Below are positions 11,997-12,179 of a stretch of DNA of 12,179 nucleotides, one piece after another. The DNA comes from Actinomycetota bacterium (GTDB taxonomy: Bacteria > Actinomycetota > Actinomycetes > Nanopelagicales > Nanopelagicaceae). Below the pieces are notes generated by a model that ran no database searches, was not told the origin of the DNA, and saw nothing but the letters and a program-made list of their open reading frames with translations. The stretch is taken from positions 1 through 12,179 of the forward strand of contig JAQCGQ010000012.1 in the NCBI GenBank assembly GCA_027730465.1. Direction: 5' to 3'. The position numbers and the translations under genes were made by a program. Positions within the stretch are counted from its first letter, which is position 1. Every line of letters starts with the position of its first letter.

Positions 11997-12179
11997 ATGA
12001 AGCACAGCAAAAAATCACGCATTGCAACCTTAATGGTGCACAGCTCACCTCTTGATCAAGCAGGTATGGGCGATGCTGGTGGGATGAATGTTTATGTTGT
12101 TGAGAGCGCAAAGAAGATGGCCCAAGCAGGTGTTGGCGTAGATATTTTTACGAGGGCTAATAATGCGAATCTGCCGGAG
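11997..12179 (+). CDS. mshA: D-inositol-3-phosphate glycosyltransferase MshA, N-terminal part (partial)
   Basis: The first 61 codons of MshA, cut by the window end. MshA is a GT4 enzyme that joins UDP-GlcNAc and inositol-3-phosphate, the first committed step of mycothiol synthesis. The N-terminal segment ATLMVHSSPLDQAGMGDAGG followed by MNVYVVE is highly diagnostic: it holds the glycine-rich DAGGMNVYV loop (26-34) that contacts the substrates. The start ATG sits six bases after a TAGAAT hexamer and has no Shine-Dalgarno, so a leaderless start is likely. With mshD at 7242-8165, the window holds the first and last steps of the pathway but not in one operon; mshB and mshC lie elsewhere. The catalytic C-terminal domain is outside the window. 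Confidence 0.92.
   Translation, partial: MKHSKKSRIATLMVHSSPLDQAGMGDAGGMNVYVVESAKKMAQAGVGVDIFTRANNANLPE

Overview
The window looks like a genome-streamlined, A/T-rich member of the Actinobacteria, probably close to the freshwater acI/Nanopelagicales group (inference). The actinobacterial assignment rests on two mycothiol genes (mshD complete, mshA partial), an orphan GlnR-type nitrogen regulator next to mshD, a Nur-like Fur protein, a DUF4395 protein and an FABP/nitrobindin-like protein. The streamlining shows as intergenic gaps of a few bases and as genes starting without leaders. No rRNA, tRNA, CRISPR array or insertion sequence was seen. No gene-free stretch exceeds 300 bases; the longest (9301-9495) holds a small leader ORF and RNA structure.

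Region 1 (1-5043) makes and exports a cell-surface glycan. On the + strand are the end of a WecA/TagO-type sugar-phosphate transferase, galE, and a nucleotide-sugar 6-dehydrogenase. Converging on them from the - strand are an ABC-2 polysaccharide/teichoic acid export permease, its ATPase, and a GT4 glycosyltransferase. Parts of the - strand block are markedly A/T-rich, as often seen in variable surface-glycan loci.

Region 2 (5044-7239) is a + strand operon: a UPF0303 protein, a PfkB sugar kinase (fructokinase-like) and a galactose-mutarotase-like protein. It is driven from a 36-bp divergent intergenic region.

Region 3 (7242-9942) holds thiol and nitrogen genes. The - strand glnR-mshD pair diverges from a membrane-anchored thioredoxin. 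Next comes a 29-codon leader ORF ending in Cys-Met-Cys, which folds into a nested hairpin, and then a DUF4395 membrane protein with a CxxC motif. The leader resembles the cysteine-responsive uORFs known in mycobacteria and is the most interesting element here.

Region 4 (9982-12179) has a Nur-like Fur regulator overlapping ygfZ, a 40-aa membrane mini-protein overlapping an FABP-like gene, and the start of mshA.

Five starts share one layout, a TANNNT hexamer followed by exactly six bases and then ATG (5080, 9355, 9982, 11340, 11997). This points to leaderless transcripts. Promoter strength, RNA folding and leader function are inferences from the sequence alone.
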